From positions 186,001-250,000 of the forward strand of contig NZ_WOFB01000002.1 of assembly GCF_009733865.1 (NCBI RefSeq): a stretch of DNA of 64,000 bases, in the 5' to 3' direction. This DNA comes from Oceanobacillus salinisoli (GTDB lineage: Bacteria > Bacillota > Bacilli > Bacillales > Amphibacillaceae). The notes beneath the pieces were generated by a model. That model was not told the DNA's origin and did no database searches. It worked only from the letters and a program-made list of their open reading frames with translations. This document shows positions 63,737-64,000 of this stretch, in pieces. Numbering within the stretch: position 1 is the stretch's first letter; each line of letters starts with the position of its first letter. The position numbers and the translations under genes were made by a program.

Positions 63737-64000
63737 ATGGTTAAAATTATGACTACAAAAGAATTAGCGAAGAAGGTCATAAAACATGAAGAGACACTTA
63801 TACTAGATGTACGTAACACCAATGAATTCGACAATTGGAAAATAGAAGGCGGAAAAGTCGAGGTAATAAATGAACCTTATTTTAACTTGTTAGATGGTGT
63901 TGATCCACTAGTAGAGAAGCTTATGAAAGAGCAAGAGGTTATTGTGGTCTGTGCCAAGGGAGGTTCCTCCAAAATGGTTGCAGAACTACTTGAGGATGAA
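63737..64000 (+). CDS. Rhodanese-domain protein, probably rhodanese/MBL fusion (3' truncated by window edge)
   Basis: The first 88 residues: MVKIMTTKELAKKVIKHEET, then LILDVRNTNEFDNWKIEGGK and the active loop VVCAKGGSS with the catalytic cysteine. Strong GGAGG site. In Bacillaceae, proteins with this exact N-terminus usually continue into a metallo-beta-lactamase (persulfide dioxygenase-type) domain; here that lies beyond the edge. A role in sulfane sulfur handling is likely. Confidence 0.8.
   Translation, partial: MVKIMTTKELAKKVIKHEETLILDVRNTNEFDNWKIEGGKVEVINEPYFNLLDGVDPLVEKLMKEQEVIVVCAKGGSSKMVAELLEDE

Overview
This window looks like the chromosome of a low-GC, endospore-forming, aerobic Bacillota, most likely a Bacillaceae genus near Oceanobacillus or Virgibacillus. 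The evidence is AT-rich codon use, strong AGGAGG-type ribosome binding sites with frequent TTG/GTG starts, a gerPABCDEF spore-coat operon, comK and med, addAB, the coproporphyrin-type hemEHY operon, and a gene order that follows Bacillus subtilis (ecsAB, pbpF-hemEHY, lplJ, comK, addBA, gerP, yisL, then yitT/U/V/W, then med-fabH-fabF-yjbA-trpS). Genus assignment is inference.

Layout. 1-3.3 kb: the 3' end of ecsA, then ecsB, then a 1.57-kb IS1182-family element inserted in the ecsB terminator. 3.5-10 kb: an M20D amidohydrolase, a ferritin-like protein, a MITE, a PAP2 phosphatase, the envelope-stress system liaFSR and a thiol-oxidation pair (bdbC-like plus thioredoxin-like). 10-16.6 kb: hmoB-like, pbpF, hemE-hemH-hemY. 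16.6-17.7 kb: a gene-free block holding a 52-bp tandem array of about 14 units. 17.7-25 kb: a frameshifted anchored repeat protein, pepF, a 42-codon YhfH-like gene, an MBL hydrolase, lplJ, comK and two yhjDE-like genes. 25.6-35 kb: addB-addA and the gerP operon facing them. 35.6-45.3 kb: DUF418, yisL, a GH13 protein with degenerate catalytic motifs, an SDR, a YppF-like protein, an anchored beta-propeller protein and a DegV protein. 45.5-52.7 kb: yitT-like genes, an Nfu-N protein, tiny genes, yitU/V/W-like genes, a cold-shock gene, uppP and an LSM/SH3-like low-complexity protein. 52.8-60.8 kb: a yjaV-like gene, med, fabH-fabF with a FapR-type operator, a 103-bp tandem array, a NERD gene destroyed by a second MITE, yjbA, and trpS with a tryptophan T-box leader. 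61.8-64 kb: an MFS transporter and the start of a rhodanese-domain gene beside a remnant of a DsrE-like gene.

Functions group into envelope and wall work (lia, pbpF, uppP, PAP2), haem synthesis and breakdown (hemEHY, hmoB), DNA repair and competence (addAB, comK, med), spore germination (gerP), lipid synthesis (fabHF) and lipoate use (lplJ).

The protein-coding part is mostly conventional. The unusual content is between genes. There are at least seven families of non-coding repeats: MITEs with 6-bp target duplications, paired-hairpin elements, a hairpin joined to a conserved box, a mosaic 340-bp element, a 52-bp tandem array, a 21-bp-phased ATCAACC repeat, and a two-block element. Several small genes below normal calling thresholds are also visible. 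No CRISPR, prophage, tRNA or rRNA gene was seen.
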